NCBI GenBank assembly: GCA_025210735.1
Contig: JAOARD010000073.1
Location: 62,001 to 126,000 of the forward strand
DNA length: 64,000 nucleotides
Direction of reading: 5' to 3'
Source: Bacteroidales bacterium
GTDB taxonomy: Bacteria; Bacteroidota; Bacteroidia; Bacteroidales; UBA6680
Below, in pieces: positions 55,614 through 64,000 of this stretch. Position numbers and translations under genes: made by a program. The notes under the pieces were generated by a model. The model searched no databases and was not told the DNA's origin. It saw only the letters and a list, made by a program, of their open reading frames with translations. The number at the start of each line of letters is the position of its first letter. The stretch's first letter is position 1.

Positions 55614-55645
55614 ATAAAAAAACCGACATTCTGTCGGTTTTTTTA
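55614..55645. terminator. Bidirectional terminator between Crp/Fnr and murF-alr
   Basis: ACCGACA (55622-55628) pairs with TGTCGGT (55632-55638) around TTC, flanked by an A run and a T run, so it serves both convergent genes. Confidence 0.85.
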
Positions 55646-58126
55646 TTCTCTATAGTATACTCTCTTTACTCTTGACGATACCGATGTTAGTACCTCATAC
55701 GGAATTGTATCGGTTTTTTCAGCTATCTCAAATATTGAAATATTTTCACCAAATATCTCTACAACATCTCCCTCGGCAGCCTCAATATCTGTAATATCTA
55801 CCATACACATATCCATACATATATTACCTATTATTGGTGCTCTGTTACCATTAATAAATATATCCCCGTTTCCATTTCCGTATGAACGTCTTATTCCATC
55901 GGCATAACCTATTGGTATTGTAGCAATGCGCGAATCTCTTTTTAGTTTCCCCATTCTGCTATAACCAACAGTGTCGCCACCACTAACAAACTTTATCTGA
56001 GATATAAAGCTTTTAAGGCTACTTACTGTTTTTAACTTATCCGTAATCTCTTCTATTCCTCCGTAAAGACCTATACCCAAACGTACCATATCAAAATGGT
56101 ATCCCGGAAATCTTATTATCCCATTAGAGTTAAGTACATGTTTTATAAACGAATACCCAATCTCTTCTTCTATTCTTTCTATATAACCACTATATATTTC
56201 AACCTGCTTATTCGTGAAATAATCGAGAGTATCACTATCTGAACCAGCAAGATGCGTAAAAGCACTCTTAACCTTTATTGTATCCGTCGTTTTTAACGTT
56301 TCTATCAACTCGTCTATATCGTCTTCAACAAATCCTAAACGATGCATTCCTGTATCTAGTTTTATATGAATCGGATATCCAGAGAGTCCATGCCTTTTTG
56401 CTACAGATATAAATTCTTTTAGTACTGATATACTATAAATCTCAGGCTCAAGATCGTTCTCAACCATTGTTTCAAATGCAGATGTTTCTGGACTCATAAC
56501 CATTATTGGTAATGATATTCCTGCATTCCGAAGCTCTATACCTTCATCAGCAAATGCAACCGACAGGTAATCTACATTATGGTACTGTAATATATTTGCC
56601 AGCTCAAACGAACCACTGCCGTAAGAGAATGCTTTTACCATGGCCATAATCTTAACATCTGGTTTTAATCCAGATCTGAAATAATCCAGATTACTACGTA
56701 TTGCATCAAGATTAACTTCAAGACGAGTCTGGTGCGTTTTCTCCTCTATACGGGTTGATATCTTTTCAAACTCAAATGATCTGGCTCCTTTAAGCAATAT
56801 CACCTCATTTGAAAATATACGCGAATGAAAATCTTTTAAGAAATCATCAGTACTTTCATAAAAATCAGAACTTATCTTAAACAGATCTCTGTTCTCATTT
56901 ATATTTTTTCCAATACCTATCAGTCTCTTTACACTGTATCTTTCAAGTAGTTTATTTACTCTTGTATACAGCTCTTTTCCTGTAAGGTTACTTTGTTCTA
57001 TATCAGATAATACAACTGTATGTCTGTTGTCTCTGTTTTGTTGCGATAAAAAATCTAATGCTATTGTAAGCGAGGTAATATCTGAGTTGTAATAGTCATT
57101 AATTAACAAACAGTTATTTACTGCTTTTCTCAAATCCAATCTCATTGCCACATTTTGCAATGATTCAAATTGCTTGTCAAAATCAGATGCTTTATATCCC
57201 AACAAAAGTATTGTTGACAATATATTCAGACAATTCTCTATTGAAGCAGAATCTGTAAATGGTATTGTAAAACGTTCTTTTACTTCGCCATATTTATATA
57301 TTATCTCTGATGTTTTTGATCCTCTGTTTACATTCTCAACAAATACATCTGCCATATTATCATTATACGACCATGTAAACAGCTTTACAGATCTGCTCTC
57401 AACAAAGTTAAAAACCTCATCTCTTACAATCTTATTATCAACAGAGAATACAAGGTACTTTGCTTTATTAAACAGTTCTAACTTTTCCCTTAGTTTATGT
57501 CGTAACGATTTAAAATTCTTCTGGTGAGCACTACCAATATTAGTAAGAATACCAATATCCGGTTTTATCATCTCTGCTAGCTTATCCATTTCGTCTGGTT
57601 TAGATATACCTGCTTCTATAATGCATATCTCTGGATTTTTATCAATATCCCACAACGAAAGAGGAACACCTAACTGCGAGTTATAACTCTTGGGGCTTCT
57701 GTATGTCTGTGTTTTTGATGATAGTATCTGATACATCCACTCTTTCACTACTGTCTTCCCATTACTTCCTGTTATTGCTATAAATTCGGAATCTTTATTA
57801 TCTCTGTGAAATGCAGCTATTTGGTGCAAAGCGTTTACGCTATCTGAAACCTTTATAAAATTAGCTCTTTGATAGAGCTCCGGGGATACATCATGCGAAA
57901 TAATAAAATTCCTGACACCAAAATCTATAAGGGTATTTATATAGTTATGTCCATCGTTCTTATCTGTCTTTATTGCAAAAAACAAGACTCCGGAAGGTGA
58001 TTTAACCATCCTGCTATCAAAAAACAGATCTGTAATATCTTCTTTAGGATATATTATTGAGGTATCATTAGAAACAATTTCTGCTATTTTTTCTATACTG
58101 TATCTTCCCATAATGCTAAGATACAT
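55643..58126 (-). CDS. Bifunctional MurF ligase / alanine racemase
   Basis: An 827-residue fusion. About residues 1-455 are MurF, which adds D-Ala-D-Ala to the peptidoglycan precursor, with P-loop ITGSNGKTVVKEW. About residues 460-827 are alanine racemase: the PLP lysine is in MAMVKAFSYGSG, the catalytic tyrosine region is VGYSRMG, followed by IGYADGIRR. The fusion is a known Bacteroidetes arrangement giving D-alanine supply and use in one protein. The ATG at 58126 overlaps the end of the upstream SpoIIE-like gene; a second ATG at 58111 would give a five-residue shorter protein starting MGRYS. Confidence 0.95.
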   Translation of the reverse strand: MYLSIMGRYSIEKIAEIVSNDTSIIYPKEDITDLFFDSRMVKSPSGVLFFAIKTDKNDGHNYINTLIDFGVRNFIISHDVSPELYQRANFIKVSDSVNALHQIAAFHRDNKDSEFIAITGSNGKTVVKEWMYQILSSKTQTYRSPKSYNSQLGVPLSLWDIDKNPEICIIEAGISKPDEMDKLAEMIKPDIGILTNIGSAHQKNFKSLRHKLREKLELFNKAKYLVFSVDNKIVRDEVFNFVESRSVKLFTWSYNDNMADVFVENVNRGSKTSEIIYKYGEVKERFTIPFTDSASIENCLNILSTILLLGYKASDFDKQFESLQNVAMRLDLRKAVNNCLLINDYYNSDITSLTIALDFLSQQNRDNRHTVVLSDIEQSNLTGKELYTRVNKLLERYSVKRLIGIGKNINENRDLFKISSDFYESTDDFLKDFHSRIFSNEVILLKGARSFEFEKISTRIEEKTHQTRLEVNLDAIRSNLDYFRSGLKPDVKIMAMVKAFSYGSGSFELANILQYHNVDYLSVAFADEGIELRNAGISLPIMVMSPETSAFETMVENDLEPEIYSISVLKEFISVAKRHGLSGYPIHIKLDTGMHRLGFVEDDIDELIETLKTTDTIKVKSAFTHLAGSDSDTLDYFTNKQVEIYSGYIERIEEEIGYSFIKHVLNSNGIIRFPGYHFDMVRLGIGLYGGIEEITDKLKTVSSLKSFISQIKFVSGGDTVGYSRMGKLKRDSRIATIPIGYADGIRRSYGNGNGDIFINGNRAPIIGNICMDMCMVDITDIEAAEGDVVEIFGENISIFEIAEKTDTIPYEVLTSVSSRVKRVYYRE

Positions 58127-60713
58127 ATATCCCTATCATTAACACATCTTCTTTTAAAGGTTTTTCAAAGTCTGAGAATAAAATCTGTTCAAATCGTTTC
58201 TTCTGCATCTCTAAGCTACTATTACCAATATTCTGGATAGCACTCTTCATGTTTACCATTTTTGATTTATAATCATCTCCCTTAATATTTGCTATAACGC
58301 CCTTATTAAACAGGTATATCTGATCGTTTGTATCAAGTTGTATTACATGGTTAACAAAACTGTGATTCTGCCTGTGTACAATATTAAGTGCCGATAAGTC
58401 GCCGTTTAATTGCAGTAGTTTATTTCCTGACAGAATAAGCATATCAAGCTGCGCTCCTGAATACTGAAAAACACGTGTTGTCTTATTATACACAACAAGC
58501 GACACTTTAACCTCTGCCATAGATTTATCAAACTCAACAAGTTTGTTTAGTACAAGCTGAATTTGTTTCTGCAACTCATCAAGGATATCACTTGATAAAC
58601 TGTACTCAAAATGTAACAGGATGTCATCTAATATTGTATGCAGCATCATACCTGTAAGAGCACCCGGAACATCTTTACTTGCAGATTCGCCCATTACAAC
58701 ATATATTTTATCATCCTGCTCTCTTGCCCAGTAGAAGCAACTTGTTAATATTTCATGTGGTTTATTAATTACAAAGTAGCCATCAAACACGGTAGACAGG
58801 AATTCATCTTTAGGTAATACCGCAAGCTGAATACGTTGCGCATATTTTATACTTGATACAATATCTTTTCTTTGATCATTAGCTATACTATTCTGTTTCT
58901 CAATCTCCTCCTTCTGTCTTTTAATCTCATCCCGATGATTCTCTATTCTATTCTTCTGCTCATTAAGCTCAAGCTCCATCGTTTTGTAGCTGCTAATGTC
59001 TGAACATATAATAACTATTCTAGACAAAATATCATTATCGTTAAAATATGGTGCTGTAGATATGTGTACCCATCTATTATCTGCATAATTCACATTCATG
59101 CGCTCAACAATATGCTTTGTTTTCTTACTTATTGCAACATCAAGAATATTATCCTTTATCTTCTGCGACATGCGCATATCAAAGATATTCTTGTATAATT
59201 TACCATGGCTATCGGTAATATCAAACATCTTTTCACAGGCATCATTTGTCCATATAATAGTTCCTTTAGGATCAATCATTATTATCGACATGTCAGTTAC
59301 CTTTGCTACCAAAGCCTGTTTTTCTAACAAACTATTATCTCTGGTAAGCATAGACAGCTTTCTTGACAACTCATCTTTTGTATTGTTTAGTTGGGTATTC
59401 TCGCTGTTAACTTTATCTCTTAACCTCATATATTTAAGATAGAAACCTAACAGTAACACAAATGCTATAACAATAATAACCACTACTATATACAGAGGTA
59501 TTGTTAATATTTTTTTTATCTTCCTTTTTGACCTGATAAGCTCTATACGCTTGTTTGTAACTTCAATATCAGAACCAATTGTATTTATCTGTTCAATAAC
59601 CTGATCAACCTCATTAGATACACGATTCTCCATTGTAACCTGAGAAAGTGCTCTCTGCATTAATCTTTTAGAAACTTCTATATTCTTTTTCTGACTCTGA
59701 TATGCTCTCTTATTATCACCTTTAAGAACATAATACTCATACATTGATTGAAGAAATATTTTCTTTTCAAGGTTTATTGCATCATCATAGTAGTTCAGGT
59801 CTACCTTTTTAAAGTAACTCTCAGCTCTGTTATTTGCTCCAAGACTCAAACATATGTTTGCTATTTTAATCTTATACAATGGGTTATATATACCTTGTTC
59901 AACCAATATACCATCGGCCTGCTCATACTTAAGAAGAGCATTCTTCATATTGCCTCTGCTATAGTGATAGTCGCCCAACAAAGCCAGTGTTTCTGATATA
60001 ACTATCCTGTTATCCTCATTCTGATGCAGATTATACGCATCCATTAAACTGCGTAAAGCCCTGTCATAACTTCCTTTCTTAAGGTATATCTGTCCCTGAA
60101 GATTATATGCAAGTATCAGCAGATAATTATTGTCAACTTCTTTATCAAATATTTTCTGTAAAAAAGAGAGTGATTGATTATACAACCCTGTATGATAATC
60201 AAGCAAAGCCTGATTAAACAGTAACAGATCTATTGTTGTGCTACTTTTTGTATATTTTGCCAACATCAGACTCTTTATTATACTCTCCTGTGCTCCTATA
60301 TAATTACCATCTAATGTATTAAGATGTGCACGATTATTGCTGAGCGATGCCATTAATGTTGTATCAGGAAAGTTCAACATCTCATTATCTGCTGAATCAA
60401 TATATGCTTTAGCAATCTTTGTCTCGCGTTTATAGAAGTGTATAATCAGTTTTCCGTTATAATAAACACAGTTATTTCTGTGCGACTTTTCTGTAATTTT
60501 ACGCCATATATCAAGATATAATTCTGCCTGAATAAGATCAACATATATATAATTAAATGCTGTCTGCTTATAAAGTTTGCTTAATTCTGCACTATCAGTT
60601 GTCTCTTCAATCCTGTTAAGCAGACTGTCTAGAACATAGATCTTCTTATCTTTCTGTCCGGCAAGATTAAAAGAGCATAATGTAAGTAATAATATGTATA
60701 CTAATCTTCTCAA
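58116..60713 (-). CDS. TPR-PAS protein with a catalytically degenerate SpoIIE phosphatase domain
   Basis: An 865-residue protein: signal peptide (about 1-19), TPR helices (about 40-350), membrane helix (402-424), PAS domain (about 465-578), coiled coil (about 580-615) and a SpoIIE/PP2C-like domain (about 640-865). The domain has lost its metal-binding acids: GESASKD (675-681) where the paralogue has GDCTGHG, AEVK (733-736) for DGMD, and NKG (803-805) for SDG. It is thus probably inactive and regulatory. It overlaps the active paralogue by 4 bases and murF-alr by about 11, implying coupled translation. The fold otherwise stays collinear with the paralogue. Confidence 0.85.
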   Translation of the reverse strand: MRRLVYILLLTLCSFNLAGQKDKKIYVLDSLLNRIEETTDSAELSKLYKQTAFNYIYVDLIQAELYLDIWRKITEKSHRNNCVYYNGKLIIHFYKRETKIAKAYIDSADNEMLNFPDTTLMASLSNNRAHLNTLDGNYIGAQESIIKSLMLAKYTKSSTTIDLLLFNQALLDYHTGLYNQSLSFLQKIFDKEVDNNYLLILAYNLQGQIYLKKGSYDRALRSLMDAYNLHQNEDNRIVISETLALLGDYHYSRGNMKNALLKYEQADGILVEQGIYNPLYKIKIANICLSLGANNRAESYFKKVDLNYYDDAINLEKKIFLQSMYEYYVLKGDNKRAYQSQKKNIEVSKRLMQRALSQVTMENRVSNEVDQVIEQINTIGSDIEVTNKRIELIRSKRKIKKILTIPLYIVVVIIVIAFVLLLGFYLKYMRLRDKVNSENTQLNNTKDELSRKLSMLTRDNSLLEKQALVAKVTDMSIIMIDPKGTIIWTNDACEKMFDITDSHGKLYKNIFDMRMSQKIKDNILDVAISKKTKHIVERMNVNYADNRWVHISTAPYFNDNDILSRIVIICSDISSYKTMELELNEQKNRIENHRDEIKRQKEEIEKQNSIANDQRKDIVSSIKYAQRIQLAVLPKDEFLSTVFDGYFVINKPHEILTSCFYWAREQDDKIYVVMGESASKDVPGALTGMMLHTILDDILLHFEYSLSSDILDELQKQIQLVLNKLVEFDKSMAEVKVSLVVYNKTTRVFQYSGAQLDMLILSGNKLLQLNGDLSALNIVHRQNHSFVNHVIQLDTNDQIYLFNKGVIANIKGDDYKSKMVNMKSAIQNIGNSSLEMQKKRFEQILFSDFEKPLKEDVLMIGIYVS

Positions 60714-63310
60714 AACTTAAATCCTAATATTGCAACATCATCAACCTGATCCTGACTCCCTTTCCACATTTTAAATGTGTCGTCAATTATATTTAGCTGC
60801 TCTTCCATTGACACAGAAGAACTCTCATGTAGTAATTTCTTAAAGTTGTTGTATTTAAATTTCTTTCCTAATGGTCCTCCAAACTGATCAGGATAACCAT
60901 CTGAAAATAGATATACCTTATCTCCTTTCTCTAATTTATAATCTGTTGATGCAAAATGATCTGCTGAACCATAATGTATACCTATAGGCATTTTATTCGG
61001 TGGCAAGAGTTCAAACTCATTATTTTTAATAATATATATCGGATTATTAGCTCCGCTAAACTGCATACCGCCAGTCTCCATATTAATAACACATAATGCT
61101 ATATCCATACCATCACTAGCCTCTCCTACCTCTCCGGTCTGGTTAAGAGTTTGAATAACCATTCGTTTTAACTCATCCAATATCTTACCTGAATCTGTAA
61201 TGCTACGTTCAATAACAATTTTACTTAGGAATGTCATACCCAATATACTCATAAATGCACCTGGCACACCATGTCCGGTACAGTCACCAACTGCAATAAA
61301 TACTATGTTATCTTTTGCAAAAGCCCAGTAAAAATCTCCACTCAATATGTCTTTTGCCTTATAAAAAACCAGATACTCATCAAACAATCTCTTCAGAACC
61401 TCATCTTTTGGTAAGATAGCCTCTTGAATATGGCTGGCCAATTCAATATTATCCATTACCTTTTTCATCTGTAATGATATTAACTGGCTCTGCTCATTAA
61501 TTTTATTACGTTGCAACGATATCTCCACCAACTGTTTCTCTATCTTCGATTTTTGTATTTTAAGCTCAACCTGCGTCTGCTGTATCTGAGTATCAATAGC
61601 TACAATCTTCTCTAGTTCATCATTTTTATCAAAATACGGATTTAAAACGGTCTGAAAATATATAACATGCCCTTCTTTATGTGGCATATCAGAGTAATAT
61701 GTTACAGATGTTTTATTGGCAATACATTCATTGATACGCTTCAGTGAAGCCTCATTTACTATTTGCCCCAGTTTTCGTCCGTATCGTTTTGAATATTCCT
61801 GAAATGAATAACCTGTCTTTCTTCTAAAACTACTATTTACCCACTCTATCTCTCCAGCCGAATTAGCTATGTAGACAATCTTCTCTGTACTCCTTGCTAC
61901 AAAAGCTAACTCCTCCAAATCAAGATTATCTTTCTCAAGAACATCACAATCACTCTTATTCTTTTCTATATTGCGTGTTAAAACACTCTTTACAGATGAA
62001 CTTTGCTTATATTTTGCTCTTAGTTTGCGATAAATTATATAGATATAGGTTGTTATAAATAGCATTACAAAGAATGTAACAGCACCATTAAATAAAGCAT
62101 TATTAAGTTTATTTAGTTCCTGCTCCTGATCCTTTCTGTCCTTTTCTGACAGATGATCCTGTAACCGGAGTTTCTTAAGCTCATCTTCAAGGATATCTTT
62201 CTGAAACTTATTATAAACACTACCCTTCTTTTTGGCTGCCAGATTATCCTGGATCTGTGTCATTTTTTGCTGATAGTGCAATAAATATTCTGATGCCTTA
62301 GTATAATCATGATGCAGATAATAGTATTCAGACATCAAGTAATAATAATCAGGTAATCTGTTCTCTCCTTCAAATATTAATATCTTATTAAGTTTATCAA
62401 GATATATTTTAGCTTTTGCAGGTGATCGTTTGTTCAGATAATATCTAATTAAAAACAGGTAGTAGTAGTCCTGTTTTCCAAATCTGGTAACATCAATATT
62501 TGTAAACCTATCATAATATTTATCAACAATACTGTTGTCTGAGTTAAGATATACTGTAGCTAGCATAATCTCTGTTTCAAACCACCTGAACATATCTCCT
62601 GATTCATAACTTAACTGTCCTGATCTCTGTAAAATATCAATAGCTTTGTTATAGTTACCTCTGGCAATCTCAAGTTGAGCTCTGATATTTGCAGAATAAG
62701 ATACAGAACCTTCAGGAGAATAGTATACAAACAGAGAGTCTGCAATATTCAGATATTTTTCAGCCATAGGGTAATCTTCTGAATTCAGAAGTACTGTTGC
62801 CATATCAGCATAGTTATACCCTATAAAACTCAGATCTTCCTGCAGCTCCGAATATCTGAAAGCTTCTTCTAAACAATCATATGCCTTCTCCACATTTCCG
62901 GTACGCATATATGTAAATCCTTTTGACGACCACATATATGACAGGCCTGTACTATCATTAAGCCACAATCCATAATTTATTGCAGAATCTGATAGTTTTA
63001 CTGATTGCTCAAATTTACATAATGCTGAATTTTGTATAGACAAATCTGAATAGACCTGTGCAAGCGTTACTGTATCATTAAGCTCATATGCCAGATTCAG
63101 ACATAGCTTAGCCCATTTCAGAGATTCCTTTATATCTTTTCCCCAATAGGCTTCATAGAGATTCCTGTAAGTACGCATCTTATCTTCTCCCTCAACAACT
63201 TTTAATTGACGTCTGAGACTATCAATAGTTTTTGTTTGAGAAAAGAGCGACCCCACAGTTAAAAATGACCAGAGGCATATTAATATAACTCTTCCGACCC
63301 TTAGCATCAA
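60710..63310 (-). CDS. TPR-PAS-SpoIIE phosphatase, catalytic residues intact
   Basis: An 866-residue membrane protein with signal peptide (about 1-25), TPR helices (about 45-350), coiled coil, membrane helix (about 407-427), PAS domain (about 465-575), coiled coil and a PP2C-type SpoIIE domain (about 635-866). Metal-binding motifs are intact: SGDFYW, GDCTGHG (675-681), DGMD (733-736), SDG (803-805) and DDV near 858. The domain architecture suggests a sensor of extracytoplasmic signals that dephosphorylates a serine/threonine phosphoprotein, such as an anti-sigma antagonist (family knowledge; target unknown). Its stop overlaps the start of the degenerate paralogue by 4 bases. Confidence 0.88.
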   Translation of the reverse strand: MMLRVGRVILICLWSFLTVGSLFSQTKTIDSLRRQLKVVEGEDKMRTYRNLYEAYWGKDIKESLKWAKLCLNLAYELNDTVTLAQVYSDLSIQNSALCKFEQSVKLSDSAINYGLWLNDSTGLSYMWSSKGFTYMRTGNVEKAYDCLEEAFRYSELQEDLSFIGYNYADMATVLLNSEDYPMAEKYLNIADSLFVYYSPEGSVSYSANIRAQLEIARGNYNKAIDILQRSGQLSYESGDMFRWFETEIMLATVYLNSDNSIVDKYYDRFTNIDVTRFGKQDYYYLFLIRYYLNKRSPAKAKIYLDKLNKILIFEGENRLPDYYYLMSEYYYLHHDYTKASEYLLHYQQKMTQIQDNLAAKKKGSVYNKFQKDILEDELKKLRLQDHLSEKDRKDQEQELNKLNNALFNGAVTFFVMLFITTYIYIIYRKLRAKYKQSSSVKSVLTRNIEKNKSDCDVLEKDNLDLEELAFVARSTEKIVYIANSAGEIEWVNSSFRRKTGYSFQEYSKRYGRKLGQIVNEASLKRINECIANKTSVTYYSDMPHKEGHVIYFQTVLNPYFDKNDELEKIVAIDTQIQQTQVELKIQKSKIEKQLVEISLQRNKINEQSQLISLQMKKVMDNIELASHIQEAILPKDEVLKRLFDEYLVFYKAKDILSGDFYWAFAKDNIVFIAVGDCTGHGVPGAFMSILGMTFLSKIVIERSITDSGKILDELKRMVIQTLNQTGEVGEASDGMDIALCVINMETGGMQFSGANNPIYIIKNNEFELLPPNKMPIGIHYGSADHFASTDYKLEKGDKVYLFSDGYPDQFGGPLGKKFKYNNFKKLLHESSSVSMEEQLNIIDDTFKMWKGSQDQVDDVAILGFKF

Positions 63311-63441
63311 CCTATAAAATGTGCAACTATAAAATTAAATACAAAACTTATACTTCAAAAATGCTCTCTAAATATAATTAATCTGATATTGATTACTTGT
63401 ACGGTATTAATTACCAACAAGGATACATTAAATATGTTAAA

Positions 63442-64000
63442 TTATATCACTTCTTTCTTTGCTTCATTATAACATTCGCGGCAAAGTGGTTCGTACTCTT
63501 GCCTTTCGCCTAGCATTACTTTTTTATCATTATTTGATAATCTGTGCGAATTTTGTGCTAAGTGTCCGCATCGCACACAAATAGCATGTACTTTTGTAAC
63601 GTATTCTGCAACCGATAAAAGGTTGGGTATAGGACCAAATGGTTTTCCCTGAAAATCCATATCAAGTCCGGCAACAACAACTCTTACACCACTATCAGCT
63701 AATTTATTACATACCTCAACCAATCCTTCGTCAAAAAACTGAGCCTCATCAATACCAACCACATCAACATCGTTGGCTAATAATAAAATATTTGATGAGT
63801 TTTCTACAGGTGTGCTTCGTATAGATGTTGAATTATGTGATACAACCTCTTTATCTGAATATCGTGTATCAATCATTGGTTTAAATATCTCAACCTTCTG
63901 CATAGCAATACTTGCTCTTCTTAATCGTCTGATAAGTTCCTCTGTTTTACCAGAAAACATTGATCCTACAACAACTTCAATCCATCCTCTACGGTCGTTT
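63442..64000 (-). CDS. tdk: Thymidine kinase, N-terminus cut by window edge
   Basis: The visible part runs from the stop at 63442 past the right edge. Residues upstream of the internal ATG at 63960 continue in frame as RGWIEVVVGSMFSGKTEEL, the true P-loop region of type II thymidine kinase, so 63960 is not the start. Later features are DEAQFF and two zinc-binding CxxC pairs (CVRCG, CRECY). The enzyme phosphorylates thymidine for dTTP salvage. Cytoplasmic. The gene is co-directional with the SpoIIE pair but separated from it by 131 bases. Confidence 0.95.
   Translation of the reverse strand, partial: NDRRGWIEVVVGSMFSGKTEELIRRLRRASIAMQKVEIFKPMIDTRYSDKEVVSHNSTSIRSTPVENSSNILLLANDVDVVGIDEAQFFDEGLVEVCNKLADSGVRVVVAGLDMDFQGKPFGPIPNLLSVAEYVTKVHAICVRCGHLAQNSHRLSNNDKKVMLGERQEYEPLCRECYNEAKKEVI

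Overview
The window is an AT-rich, densely coded stretch of chromosome that looks like a member of the Bacteroidota, probably a Bacteroidales/Marinilabiliales-type marine or anaerobic lineage (inference). The evidence is a GldB gliding-motility lipoprotein, a cadherin-like protein with a C-terminus resembling a type IX secretion signal, a fused MurF-alanine racemase, SpoIIE phosphatases with TPR and PAS domains, AraC regulators with an N-terminal membrane half, almost no Shine-Dalgarno sequences, and several TAnnTTTG promoter boxes. No rRNA, tRNA, insertion sequence, prophage or CRISPR array was seen. Most of the window reads as core genome.

Layout, left to right. 1-4.4 kb: a stress-kinase operon (DUF444 protein cut by the window edge, SpoVR, PrkA), meeting a MATE efflux gene tail to tail. 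5.8-10.3 kb: Fe-type superoxide dismutase, a nitroreductase behind a clean operator-like palindrome, and three envelope or secreted proteins. 10.3-18.9 kb (minus strand): an AraC regulator, a beta-barrel protein, a small lipocalin-like protein and a complete RND efflux system (TolC, adaptor, pump). 19.3-24.4 kb: an OsmC-like protein, then a cobalamin riboswitch controlling cbiX-cbiM-cbiN-cbiQ-cbiO-cysG (cobalt uptake, precorrin-2/sirohydrochlorin synthesis and cobalt insertion). 24.4-25.7 kb: an AAA+ ATPase behind a triple palindrome. 25.7-32.1 kb (minus strand): a six-gene operon hemA-hemC-hemD-hemB-hemL-hemE, which makes uroporphyrinogen III by the C5 route and commits it to haem; the neighbouring cysG draws from the same uroporphyrinogen III pool. 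32.1-38 kb: a small unknown protein, a TPR protein, a complete subclass B1 metallo-beta-lactamase, an ankyrin-phosphatase lipoprotein and a second AraC regulator. 38-46.9 kb: YihY-family membrane protein, an unusual 22-bp tandem repeat array, miaA, a Yip1-like protein, smpB, two envelope proteins (beta-barrel/EF-hand and SPOR) and a TGS-uridine-kinase-like protein. 46.9-55.6 kb: uvrA, a lytic transglycosylase, fhs, gldB, a beta-barrel protein and a Crp/Fnr regulator. 55.6-64 kb (minus strand): murF-alr behind two collinear TPR-PAS-SpoIIE proteins, one of which has lost its catalytic residues, then thymidine kinase running off the right edge.

The most interesting items are the array of eight 22-bp dyad repeats between yihY and miaA, where one unit keeps its palindrome with a different sequence; the active/inactive SpoIIE phosphatase pair translationally joined to each other and to murF-alr; a GGTATWATACC operator shared by the nitroreductase and the AAA+ ATPase; and an intact B1 metallo-beta-lactamase with no mobile-element context. 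Product names come from motif and family recognition by eye; no database search was run.
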